DNA of 40,181 nt from Synechococcus sp. MU1617 (GTDB lineage Bacteria; Cyanobacteriota; Cyanobacteriia; PCC-6307; Cyanobiaceae): contig NZ_VTLB01000008.1 of assembly GCF_020514235.1 (NCBI RefSeq), positions 1 through 40,181 on the forward strand. Direction: 5' to 3'. The translations under genes and the position numbers were made by a program. The stretch's first letter is position 1. Every line of letters starts with the position of its first letter. Below, in pieces: positions 17,398-24,772 of the stretch. Under the pieces are notes generated by a model, which was not told the DNA's origin, searched no databases, and worked only from the letters and a program-made list of their open reading frames with translations.

Positions 17398-19143
17398 TCA
17401 GTGAGCCTCCGGAAGTTGCGGGTCGAGCGTGGAACCGACGACCTCGGCCGGAGCCGTCTGGTTGCGGTCGCGAATGGTGAGACAAGTGTGGAGCAGACCC
17501 TCATCGACGAGAGCTGCGTAGCGATCGGCGATGGCCTGGTTCACCCGTAGGCAATCAGCGATGGCCCGTTCCCGAGCACCGGGCACCCGGCCTGAGTAGT
17601 CGAAACGCACCACAACCGGAATCGGCAGATCCCGGGCGACATTCAGACCCTTGAAAATTTTCACGCCCACATCGAGATCAGGGGCGCCCTCTTCAACCGT
17701 GTCGAGGTGAGCGAAGTAGGTGAGGTTGCGCAGATGCACCTCTTTGAAGCCGATGCCAACACCGATGAACCGCTCCGCGTGCCCGGCATCCGGGTAAGTA
17801 CCCCCATGCAGATCCTGCACGTAATCGATTTGGGAGAAGTTGTTGGCGAGCAACCGGGTCAGGAAAGACACCATCCCGGCATCCATGGGGCCAGGAGCAG
17901 AGCTCTCAACGGCTTCTGCAATCTGCGCCATCGCCTGATCAGCACTCATCGATGCCGTAGCTGCATGTAGTTCTCTGGCGCAAAGCCAACGGTCGAGCAC
18001 CATTTCGCTGTCGCGGCTTGGGGGGTGAACCCGGATCGCATCGGTGTCGGTGTCGAGGCCGATCAGCAAAAGATCAACGGAGGCACCGCAGCAGAAGCTG
18101 TTTTCCACCGACTCACGAAAATCGAGCAGGCGCTGATGCCCCGCGGCTGCCGCCAGTTCATCATTGCTGCCATGGGCAGCGCAGCCCTGGTGGGAGGGAT
18201 CGAGGGAACTGAAGTGGTAAGTCACCACCTTCAGATAACGGGTCGGTTCGGTGGAGGGATTGGGTGAGCCTTCGCGGTAACGACGATGCTCGGTTTTGAC
18301 CCAGCGGTTCACCGTGTTCTCCACGTCGAACATGGCGCCGGCGTGGGAACGGCGACGCACAGCACTGAAGGGAATACGCAGGGCGTAGGCCACGGTATGG
18401 GCCAAACGACCATCAGCGCAGGGCGTTAGATCGAGCAGATGGATACCGCAGTCGAGCAGGAACTGTTCGAACTCTCTGGAGGCAGCACTGCCCGTACCGG
18501 CATCCAGTGGGTCGTCCTGGAAAAAGCGATCGCTAAACAGCCGGTGACTTTCGAACACACACCAGGCGAACAGGGCGCGCATGTCGAGAGGACGCACCCA
18601 GGCCCGCTGCAGGATGTGATCCGGCAGGTCAAACCCGAGTTCGGCCCGGCACAACCGCTGGGCTTGGGGGATGAAATCGGTTTCGTGCTGAAGCGCTGAA
18701 ACCTGTTGGAGCAGGGGAACGATCCGATCAAAACGTCCCTTGATCTCCAGCTCGTAGGCCTGAAGACGGGAGTTCGACGATGCATCCGTCAACGGATGAC
18801 GCCGATGGGTAATCGGCAGCGAACTGCGGCTCAGATTGAAAGGAACCGCCCGGGTAGCTGCTTTCTCGCGTCGTACCCAGCCCGGCTGAGAGGGAGCGGG
18901 ACGCTTGACGTCGTTGCTGGAGCGAATCCGACCGCCGCCCACTGAGCCGCCACCCAGTTGAGCGGCCTTACCCGAAGTGGTGAGGGCACGGCGGCGTTCC
19001 AGAGCGGCTTGGCGGGTGGAAGACTCCACCTCAGATGTTGTCTGGGCGGATTCAGAGATTGTGGCCAGCTGCTGAAGCTGGCGTCGAGTGGGTGCCGAGG
19101 GGGCCTGAGGTCGCCCGCCACGGAGAGGCTTGGAGCGAACCAT
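17398..19143 (-). CDS. csoSCA: Carboxysomal carbonic anhydrase CsoSCA (CsoS3)
   Basis: A 581-residue epsilon-class (beta-related) carbonic anhydrase that converts bicarbonate to CO2 inside the carboxysome. Likely zinc ligands are Cys242 in PCADGR, His310 in VVTYHF and Cys321 in HQGC, with Asp244-Arg246 as the catalytic pair. Spacings (68 and 11) agree with the Halothiobacillus enzyme (Cys173, His242, Cys253). The C-terminal degenerate half lacks such ligands, as in the family. The N-terminal ~100 residues are basic and flexible and contain AALERRRALTTSGKAA (46-61), almost the same as the first Rubisco-binding repeat of CsoS2. It starts seven bases after the csoS2 stop. Confidence 0.96.
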   Translation of the reverse strand: MVRSKPLRGGRPQAPSAPTRRQLQQLATISESAQTTSEVESSTRQAALERRRALTTSGKAAQLGGGSVGGGRIRSSNDVKRPAPSQPGWVRREKAATRAVPFNLSRSSLPITHRRHPLTDASSNSRLQAYELEIKGRFDRIVPLLQQVSALQHETDFIPQAQRLCRAELGFDLPDHILQRAWVRPLDMRALFAWCVFESHRLFSDRFFQDDPLDAGTGSAASREFEQFLLDCGIHLLDLTPCADGRLAHTVAYALRIPFSAVRRRSHAGAMFDVENTVNRWVKTEHRRYREGSPNPSTEPTRYLKVVTYHFSSLDPSHQGCAAHGSNDELAAAAGHQRLLDFRESVENSFCCGASVDLLLIGLDTDTDAIRVHPPSRDSEMVLDRWLCARELHAATASMSADQAMAQIAEAVESSAPGPMDAGMVSFLTRLLANNFSQIDYVQDLHGGTYPDAGHAERFIGVGIGFKEVHLRNLTYFAHLDTVEEGAPDLDVGVKIFKGLNVARDLPIPVVVRFDYSGRVPGARERAIADCLRVNQAIADRYAALVDEGLLHTCLTIRDRNQTAPAEVVGSTLDPQLPEAH

Positions 19144-19150
19144 CAGTGAA

Positions 19151-21523
19151 TCAGCCCCGTGCGCCGCCGGAGACGGTGATCAAGGAGCCCTTCTCGGTGT
19201 TACCGCTGGAGCCGGTCACGCGGCTCACAGGCCATTCGGTCTCCTCGTTGCGCTTGCGCTCGAAGGAAGACATGGCAGTCATCGGGCCAGGACGGCTGGG
19301 GTTACGACGGCGGGCCGAAGCACCCTCAGTACCGGTGACATGCTCCCCACGATCCCAGTCGTCGCCAGTGATCTTGGTGGAGGAACCCTCGCCGGTCACC
19401 CGAGATGCCGGCTTTTCAGAGGGCTCGCTGACCACAGCCACGGTGGGCTGGAACTGGCGCTGCTGCTGACGGTTCTGGAACTCGCGGTTATCGAAGCGGA
19501 ACTGCTCGGTACCGGTCACCTTGCCGCCAGCCATGTCAAAAGGGCCGGTAATGCGATTCCCATCCTCGTAAGACGTGCCAGTCACGCCGGAATTGGCCTC
19601 ACGTTGCTGTTGGGCAGCACGGGCGGGAGACACCACGCTGAAGCGGGTCCAGGCAGCACCCTCAGGGGCTTGACCATGGGTATCGGTGCCGGCAGGGGCA
19701 TCAGCGCCGCATGCAGAGGCCAGCTGGTCAGCACCCACATAAGGAGTGCCGGTGACTGCTTCACAAGCACCACGCTTGTCGCCGGTCATCACACCACCCA
19801 CGCCGGGTTGGATGCCCGTCATGGCCGCAGAAGGAGTGCCAACACGAACAGGAGTGCGCTCACGAATGGCCTTCACTGCGGGAGTACCGCAGTGTTGGCC
19901 GGCCTGCTCAAGGCCTGCATAAGGGGTGCCGGTGACGGCCTGGCAACTGCCTGGCTCATCACCAGTCACACGCTCCGAACGACCGGTGCGGGTGCCGCTC
20001 ACCACCTGGTTGCGGTTGGTAACACTGAAACCAACCTTGGCAGCTTCAGGCTCAGGCTTGCCGCCGCAAAAGGAATTGACCTGCTCAGCACTGATGTATT
20101 GATCACCTGTCACACGGTGGCAGGAGCCGAATTCATTACCGGTGACCTGGGAGGAGCGACCCACCAAAGTCCCAGTGACTCCCGTGCCCGACAGGGTGCC
20201 TGACAAACCGACCTTGGCTGCTGGACGGCCTTCGGGAAGGGGGTCAGAACCGAGGTATTGATCGCCAGTGAGGCTGCGATTCGCGCCGGCCTCATCACCA
20301 GTAACGCTGGCGGAGCGGCCAACCATGACACCGCTCACAGGACGACCCTGTTCGGTGAGGCTGTGACCCACCTTGCGAGGGGAAGTCGTGCCACCACCGC
20401 AGTAGGCCGCAGACTGATTGGCTGAGATGTATTCGGTGCCGGTCACGCTCTTGCAAGTGCCGGGCTCATCGCCGGTGACCTTTTCGGAACGGCCGACTTC
20501 GTTGCCGGTAACGCGGTTGCCGTGGCTGGTGGCAGTAACGCGCACCTTGGCAGGAGTGGTGGCAGCTGGAGCCGTCTGACAGAAAGTCTGGAAGACTTCA
20601 GCGCCCAAGTACTCCGTGCCTGTAATGGAACGGCAGGTGCTGGCTTCATTGCCAGTGGTTTTCACCGAGCGGTTGGCCTGGGTGCCAGTCACGGTCTGGC
20701 CAGACGTAGTGGTGCTTTCACCAACTTTCCAATGGGCATCAGCAGCAGCAGCTTGCTTGGCGCCGTGGCGGTTGGGACCGGTTGGGCGAGTCACACCAGC
20801 GCTTTGCTTGTTGCGGGCTCCGGCCTTGGTGCGCAACTCGCGCACCTGCTGGGCCAGCTCACGGCTGGTGAGATCGGGGTTAGCCTGACGAGCAACAGCA
20901 GCGGCACTAGTAGACTGCTTACCTGCAGTTTTGCCGTGCTTGGCCATGGCATCGCGGCGGGCCAAAACCAGGGCACGACTGGGGTTCTCAATAGCGCGGC
21001 GCTTAGGGGCCGCTGCACGACGTTCCGTGCGTGCAGAAAGATTGGGGGCCGAGGCACTCAATGAGGTGAGTGCAGTCTTCTCAGCAGCACGCTTGCCACC
21101 GCAGCCACAGCTCTTGGTGGATTCAGCAGGTGCAGCTGCAGGAGCAGCGGGCTTGGTTTGACGGGCCAAATCAGCGCGGTTGCGATCGCGGCTGGTGTCT
21201 GCGGTTTTGCCGCGACGGGACAGGGCTTCGCGACGGGCGAGCACCAGATCACGACTGGCATCGCGATGGGGCTTGACCTGTGAAGTGCGCCTGGAAGGAG
21301 CAGCGGTGAATGCAGTTGTTCGCTGCGGAGCTACAGCAGCGGGAACAACGGGTGCGGAAGCAGGTTCTGCAACTGCAGCCGCATTCGTACGGGTGGGACG
21401 GGCGTCATCAACGGTGCGAACACGGTTGGCGCCAGTACCAGCTGCAGCTGAGGACTTCTTACCGGAAGTGGTCAGCGCCTTACGGCGTTCTAGTGCGAGT
21501 TCGCGACTGGAGAGTCTTGCCAT
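19151..21523 (-). CDS. csoS2: Carboxysome assembly scaffold CsoS2
   Basis: A 790-residue intrinsically disordered scaffold that bridges Rubisco and shell. From ATG 21523 it has N-repeats at about 6-22, 90-106, 182-198 and a weaker one at 220-236 (type SRxLxLxRRxAxxxxGK, known to bind Rubisco). Six middle repeats follow at about 267-605, each with [VI]TG motifs; five carry a Cys pair with 17 residues between. A C-terminal shell-anchoring region (about 625-790) has VTGTE, ITGDDWD and MTAMSSFERKR, and ends in SLITVSGGARG. The frame extends 15 codons upstream to 21568, but MARLSSRELALERR is the family start. No A/T hexamer slippery site is visible, so only the full-length form is expected. Confidence 0.97.
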   Translation of the reverse strand: MARLSSRELALERRKALTTSGKKSSAAAGTGANRVRTVDDARPTRTNAAAVAEPASAPVVPAAVAPQRTTAFTAAPSRRTSQVKPHRDASRDLVLARREALSRRGKTADTSRDRNRADLARQTKPAAPAAAPAESTKSCGCGGKRAAEKTALTSLSASAPNLSARTERRAAAPKRRAIENPSRALVLARRDAMAKHGKTAGKQSTSAAAVARQANPDLTSRELAQQVRELRTKAGARNKQSAGVTRPTGPNRHGAKQAAAADAHWKVGESTTTSGQTVTGTQANRSVKTTGNEASTCRSITGTEYLGAEVFQTFCQTAPAATTPAKVRVTATSHGNRVTGNEVGRSEKVTGDEPGTCKSVTGTEYISANQSAAYCGGGTTSPRKVGHSLTEQGRPVSGVMVGRSASVTGDEAGANRSLTGDQYLGSDPLPEGRPAAKVGLSGTLSGTGVTGTLVGRSSQVTGNEFGSCHRVTGDQYISAEQVNSFCGGKPEPEAAKVGFSVTNRNQVVSGTRTGRSERVTGDEPGSCQAVTGTPYAGLEQAGQHCGTPAVKAIRERTPVRVGTPSAAMTGIQPGVGGVMTGDKRGACEAVTGTPYVGADQLASACGADAPAGTDTHGQAPEGAAWTRFSVVSPARAAQQQREANSGVTGTSYEDGNRITGPFDMAGGKVTGTEQFRFDNREFQNRQQQRQFQPTVAVVSEPSEKPASRVTGEGSSTKITGDDWDRGEHVTGTEGASARRRNPSRPGPMTAMSSFERKRNEETEWPVSRVTGSSGNTEKGSLITVSGGARG
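19703..20725 (-). repeat. Six CsoS2 middle repeats
   Basis: Approximate units: 20579-20725, 20399-20545, 20243-20371, 20066-20212, 19889-20035, 19709-19849. The unit pattern is VGxSxTxxGxxVTGTxxGRSxxVTGDE, then a Cys, then VTGTxYxxxxQxxxxC. Unit 3 lacks both cysteines and is shorter; unit 6 has a diverged first half. Confidence 0.9.
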
Positions 21524-21572
21524 GTCCGCCCGAGGGAGTCGTCGTGAGGTGGAAGGGCACTTGCCCATCCGG

Positions 21573-21604
21573 AAAAAACTGGAGCCCTGATCAGGTCAGG
21601 GCTC
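21573..21604 (-). terminator. Intrinsic-terminator-like hairpin between rbcS and csoS2
   Basis: On the minus strand GAGCCCTGA (21604-21596) and TCAGGGCTC (21590-21582) form a perfect 9-base-pair stem with a 5-base loop, followed by CAG and six T residues. It starts 21 bases after the rbcS stop and about 50 bases before the csoS2 start, inside the operon. It is probably a partial terminator or 3'-end stabiliser that lowers csoS2 relative to rbcLS. Confidence 0.75.
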
Positions 21605-21624
21605 AGAACCATTGGTCCGAAGGA

Positions 21625-21966
21625 TCAGCGTCCTTCGAAGACCACGAAGCAGGCACCCTGGCTCTGGGTGTAAGCGTCGTAACCGACGATGCGCACGTGG
21701 TGATCGGGGTATGCGCGATGGCAAGCCTCGAGCTCACTGACGACAACGTTCAGATCCTTCTCACCGAAGAAGGGGAGCTTCCAATAAGACCAATAGGTGG
21801 CCATGGAGTTGCTGGGATGGACGTGCTCGACGAGCGGGCTCCAACCCTGGGCAATGATGTACGCGATCTGGTCGTAGATCTCGTCCTGGGTCATCGGCGG
21901 GAGGAAGCCGAAGGTCTCCAGGGTGGCGACTGTTTGATAGTCACCCACGGTGCTCTGGAAAGGCAT
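21625..21966 (-). CDS. rbcS: Rubisco small subunit, Form IA
   Basis: A 113-residue small subunit that caps the L8 core. FGFLPPMTQDEIYDQIAYIIAQGW, YWSYWKLPFFGEKD and HHVRIVGYDAYTQSQGACFVVFEGR are typical of alpha-cyanobacterial and proteobacterial Form IA. It is separated from rbcL by 59 bases that hold a strong hairpin, and from csoS2 by 101 bases that hold a terminator-like hairpin. Confidence 0.97.
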   Translation of the reverse strand: MPFQSTVGDYQTVATLETFGFLPPMTQDEIYDQIAYIIAQGWSPLVEHVHPSNSMATYWSYWKLPFFGEKDLNVVVSELEACHRAYPDHHVRIVGYDAYTQSQGACFVVFEGR

Positions 21967-21984
21967 GGGGATCCTGGGTTTAAG

Positions 21985-22015
21985 AAAAAGGGTTGGCCGG
22001 TTGCATCAACCGGCC
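21985..22015 (-). other. Stable hairpin between rbcL and rbcS
   Basis: On the minus strand GGCCGGTTG (22015-22007) and CAACCGGCC (22003-21995) form a perfect 9-base-pair stem with a 3-base loop, 10 bases after the rbcL stop. It is followed by AACCC and then five T residues. It could act as a weak terminator, an RNA-processing boundary or a stabiliser of the rbcL 3' end. The 5-base offset of the T-tract argues against a full-strength terminator. Confidence 0.65.
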
Positions 22016-22025
22016 GAAGAAACGA

Positions 22026-23441
22026 TCAGTTCTGAACGTCGAGCTTGTCGACGGTGTCGAACTCGAACTTGATCTCCTTCCAGGTCTCGAGAGCGATGGC
22101 CAGCTCAGGGCTGTGCTTACCGGCTTCCATGAGGATGTCCCGGCTTTCCTTCTCGATCTCGCGACCGGCATTGCGTGCCTTGACGCAGGCCTCGAGGGCC
22201 ACACGGTTGGCAGCAGCACCTGCAGCGGAGCCCCAGGGGTGACCGTGGGTACCACCACCGAACTGCAGCACGGAGTCGTCACCGAAGATGGCGACCAGTG
22301 CGGGCATGTGCCACACGTGGATACCGCCGGAAGCAACGGCGAACACGCCAGGCATGGAACCCCAGTCCTGATCGAAGAAGTTGCCGCGGCTGCGGTCTTC
22401 GGGCACGAAGGATTCGCGCAGCTGGTCGATGTAGCCGAGGGTGGTCTGACGATCACCTTCCAGCTTGCCGACCACGGTGCCGGTGTGGAGCTGGTCACCA
22501 CCTGACAGACGCAGACACTTGGCGAGAACGCGGAAGTGGATGCCGTGCTTGGGATGACGGTCGATCACCGCGTGCATGGCGCGGTGAATGTGCAAGAGCA
22601 TGCCGTTCTTACGGCACCACTTCGACAGGCCGGTGTTGGCGGTGAAGCCACCGGTGATGAAGTCGTGCATGATGATCGGCATTCCGAGTTCTTTGGCGAA
22701 CTCAGCGCGCTCATACATCTCTTCGGGAGTGTTCGCAGTCACGTTGAGGTAGTGACCCTTGCGCTCACCGGTCTCCTGCTCGGACAGCTTGATGGCTTCC
22801 GCAACGAATTCGAAGCGGTTCTGCCAACGCTGGAAGGGCTGGGAGTTGATGTTCTCGTCGTCCTTGGTGAAGTCCAGACCGCCGCGCAGGCACTCATAGA
22901 CAACACGGCCGTAGTTCTTACCGCTCAGGCCGAGCTTCGGCTTGATGGTGCAACCCAGCAGGGGACGGCCGTACTTGTTCATCCGGTCGCGCTCGACCTG
23001 GATGCCGTTCGGCGGGCCGTAGCAGCTCTTGATGAACGCCATCGGGAAGCGGATGTCTTCCAGACGGAGGTGGCGGAGAGCCTTAAAACCGAAGACGTTG
23101 CCGACCAGGGAGGTCAGAACGTTGGTGATGGAACCCTCTTCGAACAGGTCGAGGGGGTAAGCGATGAAGGCATAGAAAGACTCCTTGTCACCAGGGACGT
23201 CTTCGATGCGGTAGCAACGGCCCTTGTAGAAGTCGAGATCGGTGAGGAGCTCGGACCACACAGTGGACCAGGTGCCGGTGGAGGATTCAGCAGCCACAGC
23301 AGCGGCAACTTCTTCCTTGGGCACACCTTCTTGGCCGGTGCACTTGAAGCAGGCCAGCAGGTCGGTGTCGAGGGGGACGTAATCAGGAGTCCAGTAGGTA
23401 TCCCTGTACTCCTTGACCCCAGCGTCGTACTTCTTGCTCAT
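22026..23441 (-). CDS. rbcL: Rubisco large subunit, Form IA
   Basis: A 471-residue catalytic subunit fixing CO2 onto ribulose-1,5-bisphosphate in the carboxysome lumen. The activation site is [11 protein letters not shown] with carbamylated Lys193 and Mg ligands Asp195 and Glu196. Catalytic Lys167 is in TIKPK, and loop 6 is [10 protein letters not shown]. Form IA assignment rests on the N-terminal [30 protein letters not shown] and on the alpha-carboxysome context. A good ribosome site (CGGAG) precedes the ATG. It follows csoS1 by 71 bases. Confidence 0.99.
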   Translation of the reverse strand: MSKKYDAGVKEYRDTYWTPDYVPLDTDLLACFKCTGQEGVPKEEVAAAVAAESSTGTWSTVWSELLTDLDFYKGRCYRIEDVPGDKESFYAFIAYPLDLFEEGSITNVLTSLVGNVFGFKALRHLRLEDIRFPMAFIKSCYGPPNGIQVERDRMNKYGRPLLGCTIKPKLGLSGKNYGRVVYECLRGGLDFTKDDENINSQPFQRWQNRFEFVAEAIKLSEQETGERKGHYLNVTANTPEEMYERAEFAKELGMPIIMHDFITGGFTANTGLSKWCRKNGMLLHIHRAMHAVIDRHPKHGIHFRVLAKCLRLSGGDQLHTGTVVGKLEGDRQTTLGYIDQLRESFVPEDRSRGNFFDQDWGSMPGVFAVASGGIHVWHMPALVAIFGDDSVLQFGGGTHGHPWGSAAGAAANRVALEACVKARNAGREIEKESRDILMEAGKHSPELAIALETWKEIKFEFDTVDKLDVQN

Positions 23442-23485
23442 GGGAAATCTCCGTTAGGTCGGTGAAGAGGGTGAGACGTTCGCGT

Positions 23486-23499
23486 GCCTCGTCAGAGGC
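23486..23499 (-). other. Small stem-loop between csoS1 and rbcL
   Basis: GCCTC-TGAC-GAGGC on the minus strand, a 5-base-pair stem with a 4-base loop and no T-tract. It could protect the rbcL 5' end or the csoS1 3' end, but it is short enough to occur by chance. Confidence 0.3.
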
Positions 23500-23512
23500 T
23501 CAGCGGAAGATC

Positions 23513-23824
23513 TCAGTCCTTCTGACCAAGGAAATTGCCGTTGCCCAGTGCAGGCTCCACTTCGCGGTGGGGGCGGGCAATGATGTGAGCAGCAACAAGG
23601 CCGTCGCCGACGCGCTCGCAAGCATCAGCGCCAGCGCGCACAGCAGCGTTCACAGCACCGGTTTCGCCGCGCACCAGAACGGTGACGTAACCGCCACCGA
23701 CAAACTCGCGACCAATCAGGCGCACTTCGGCAGCCTTGGTCATGGCATCAGCTGCCTCGATGGCGGGGACCAGACCGCGGGTCTCGATCATGCCGAGGGC
23801 GATGCCCATGGTTTCGTTAGCCAT
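23513..23824 (-). CDS. csoS1: Major carboxysome shell protein CsoS1 (BMC-H)
   Basis: A 103-residue hexameric shell protein that tiles the carboxysome facets. It is one BMC domain: MGIALGMIETRGLVPAIEAADAM, GREFVGGGYVTVLVRGETGAV (pore region) and GDGLVAAHIIARPHREVEP. As the first gene of the rbcL-rbcS-csoS2 run it is expected to be the most abundant shell component. Upstream lies a 330-base region shared with the divergent rdgB gene. Confidence 0.97.
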   Translation of the reverse strand: MANETMGIALGMIETRGLVPAIEAADAMTKAAEVRLIGREFVGGGYVTVLVRGETGAVNAAVRAGADACERVGDGLVAAHIIARPHREVEPALGNGNFLGQKD

Positions 23825-24154
23825 TGCCTACCGGGAAAAGAGGTGGAATGTTCGCTGGGGACATTGCTTTGCCAGAACCCTTCCCGTCAAGCGATTGGGG
23901 CGACTTTCTCGATCACTGTCCATAGTGAACTAAATAAGCCAGGCTTATCACCCAGTGCCTCACTGTTCCGGTCTGCTGTGGTGGTTCCTGTGATCACATC
24001 CGCACAAGTCGTTGTCGAGTGCGATGAAGCTCCATAGGTTCACATTGCGACACGCTCCCGAAGCCTTGCTTAGGGGTGGAATGTTCAACCCAAATGCGTG
24101 TTGCAGGGTCGAATCCAGAGATTTTTAAGTCCTACCCCCCAATCAGCCCGCACA
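23825..24154. other. 330-base divergent control region between csoS1 and rdgB
   Basis: No gene is seen. The region holds a perfect LysR-type palindrome (23934-23948) and a 12-base direct repeat, GGTGGAATGTTC, at 23842-23853 and 24075-24086. A possible minus-strand promoter has TTGACG (23890-23885), an 18-base spacer and a poor CAATGT at 23866-23861. The main promoter of the carboxysome run should lie here. Confidence 0.6.
23934..23948. promoter_or_regulatory. Candidate LysR-type (CbbR/NdhR) operator
   Basis: ATAAGCC-A-GGCTTAT is a perfect 7-base inverted repeat around one base. Its core TAA-N7-TTA fits the TNA-N7-TNA (T-N11-A) operator pattern of CbbR-type regulators, about 110-125 bases upstream of the csoS1 start. 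Binding by a CbbR-like regulator is inference; no regulator gene is in the window. Confidence 0.5.
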
Positions 24155-24763
24155 ATGGAGGCCCTCATTTGTCGGCCCTCCTTGGCGCTTCAGCTCACCA
24201 TTGCCACGGGCAACCCCACCAAGGTTGCTGAAATCGAGGCCATGCTGGGTCCACTCCCCATTCACGTTCAGCGTCAACCCGACGATCTAGACGTTGAGGA
24301 AACGGGAAGCACCTACCGTGAAAACGCCGAGCTAAAGGCCTCTGCGGCAGCACTACGAACCAACGGTTGGGCGCTGGCAGACGATTCAGGACTTGAAGTC
24401 GACTCACTTCAATGCGCACCAGGACTGTTCTCCGCCAGATACGCCGAAGGCAACGACGCCAAAATTCAGAGAATTCTTTCGGAGTTGGGCGCTTCCCTCT
24501 ATCGAAGCGCCTGCTTCCGCAGCACGATGGTGCTGTGCGATCCCACAGGGACCTGCCGAGCGGCGGCAGAGGGCATTTGCTGGGGTGAGCTCCTCAACGC
24601 ACCGGCCTACCCAGGTGGCGGCTTTGAATCCTTGCTCTGGGTGCGTGAAGCTCGTTGCACCTATGGCGAACTCAACCCGGCACAACTCAGCCGACTGGGC
24701 AGTCGCGGCAAAGCAGCGCGGGCTTTGGCTCCTCAATTGCGCCAACTTCTTGGCCTGAACTGA
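24155..24763 (+). CDS. rdgB: Non-canonical purine NTP pyrophosphatase (RdgB/HAM1)
   Basis: A 202-residue house-cleaning enzyme that hydrolyses dITP, ITP and XTP to monophosphates. Seen are TIATGNPTKVAEIEAML (substrate/metal site), TYRENAELKA, ADDSGLEVDSL, and PGLFSARYA, which are the core Ham1 motifs. ATG 24155 gives the usual length; a TTG at 24181 is also possible, and the upstream extension to 24098 is not conserved. It lies on the strand opposite its carboxysome neighbours, dividing csoS1D from csoS1, and is convergent with csoS1D with a gap of nine bases. Confidence 0.93.
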   Translation: MEALICRPSLALQLTIATGNPTKVAEIEAMLGPLPIHVQRQPDDLDVEETGSTYRENAELKASAAALRTNGWALADDSGLEVDSLQCAPGLFSARYAEGNDAKIQRILSELGASLYRSACFRSTMVLCDPTGTCRAAAEGICWGELLNAPAYPGGGFESLLWVREARCTYGELNPAQLSRLGSRGKAARALAPQLRQLLGLN

Positions 24764-24772
24764 GCTCAGCGA

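Noticed and set aside
19130-20203. 357-residue open frame antisense to csoS2
   Set aside because: Repetitive only because csoS2 repeats; no independent support.
19151-21523. Programmed -1 frameshift in csoS2 as in some proteobacteria
   Set aside because: I found no run of six A or T or a clear slippery heptamer with a downstream hairpin; full-length product only is expected.
22536-23465. 309-residue open frame antisense to rbcL
   Set aside because: Known type of complement frame over rbcL; no motif and no start site signal.
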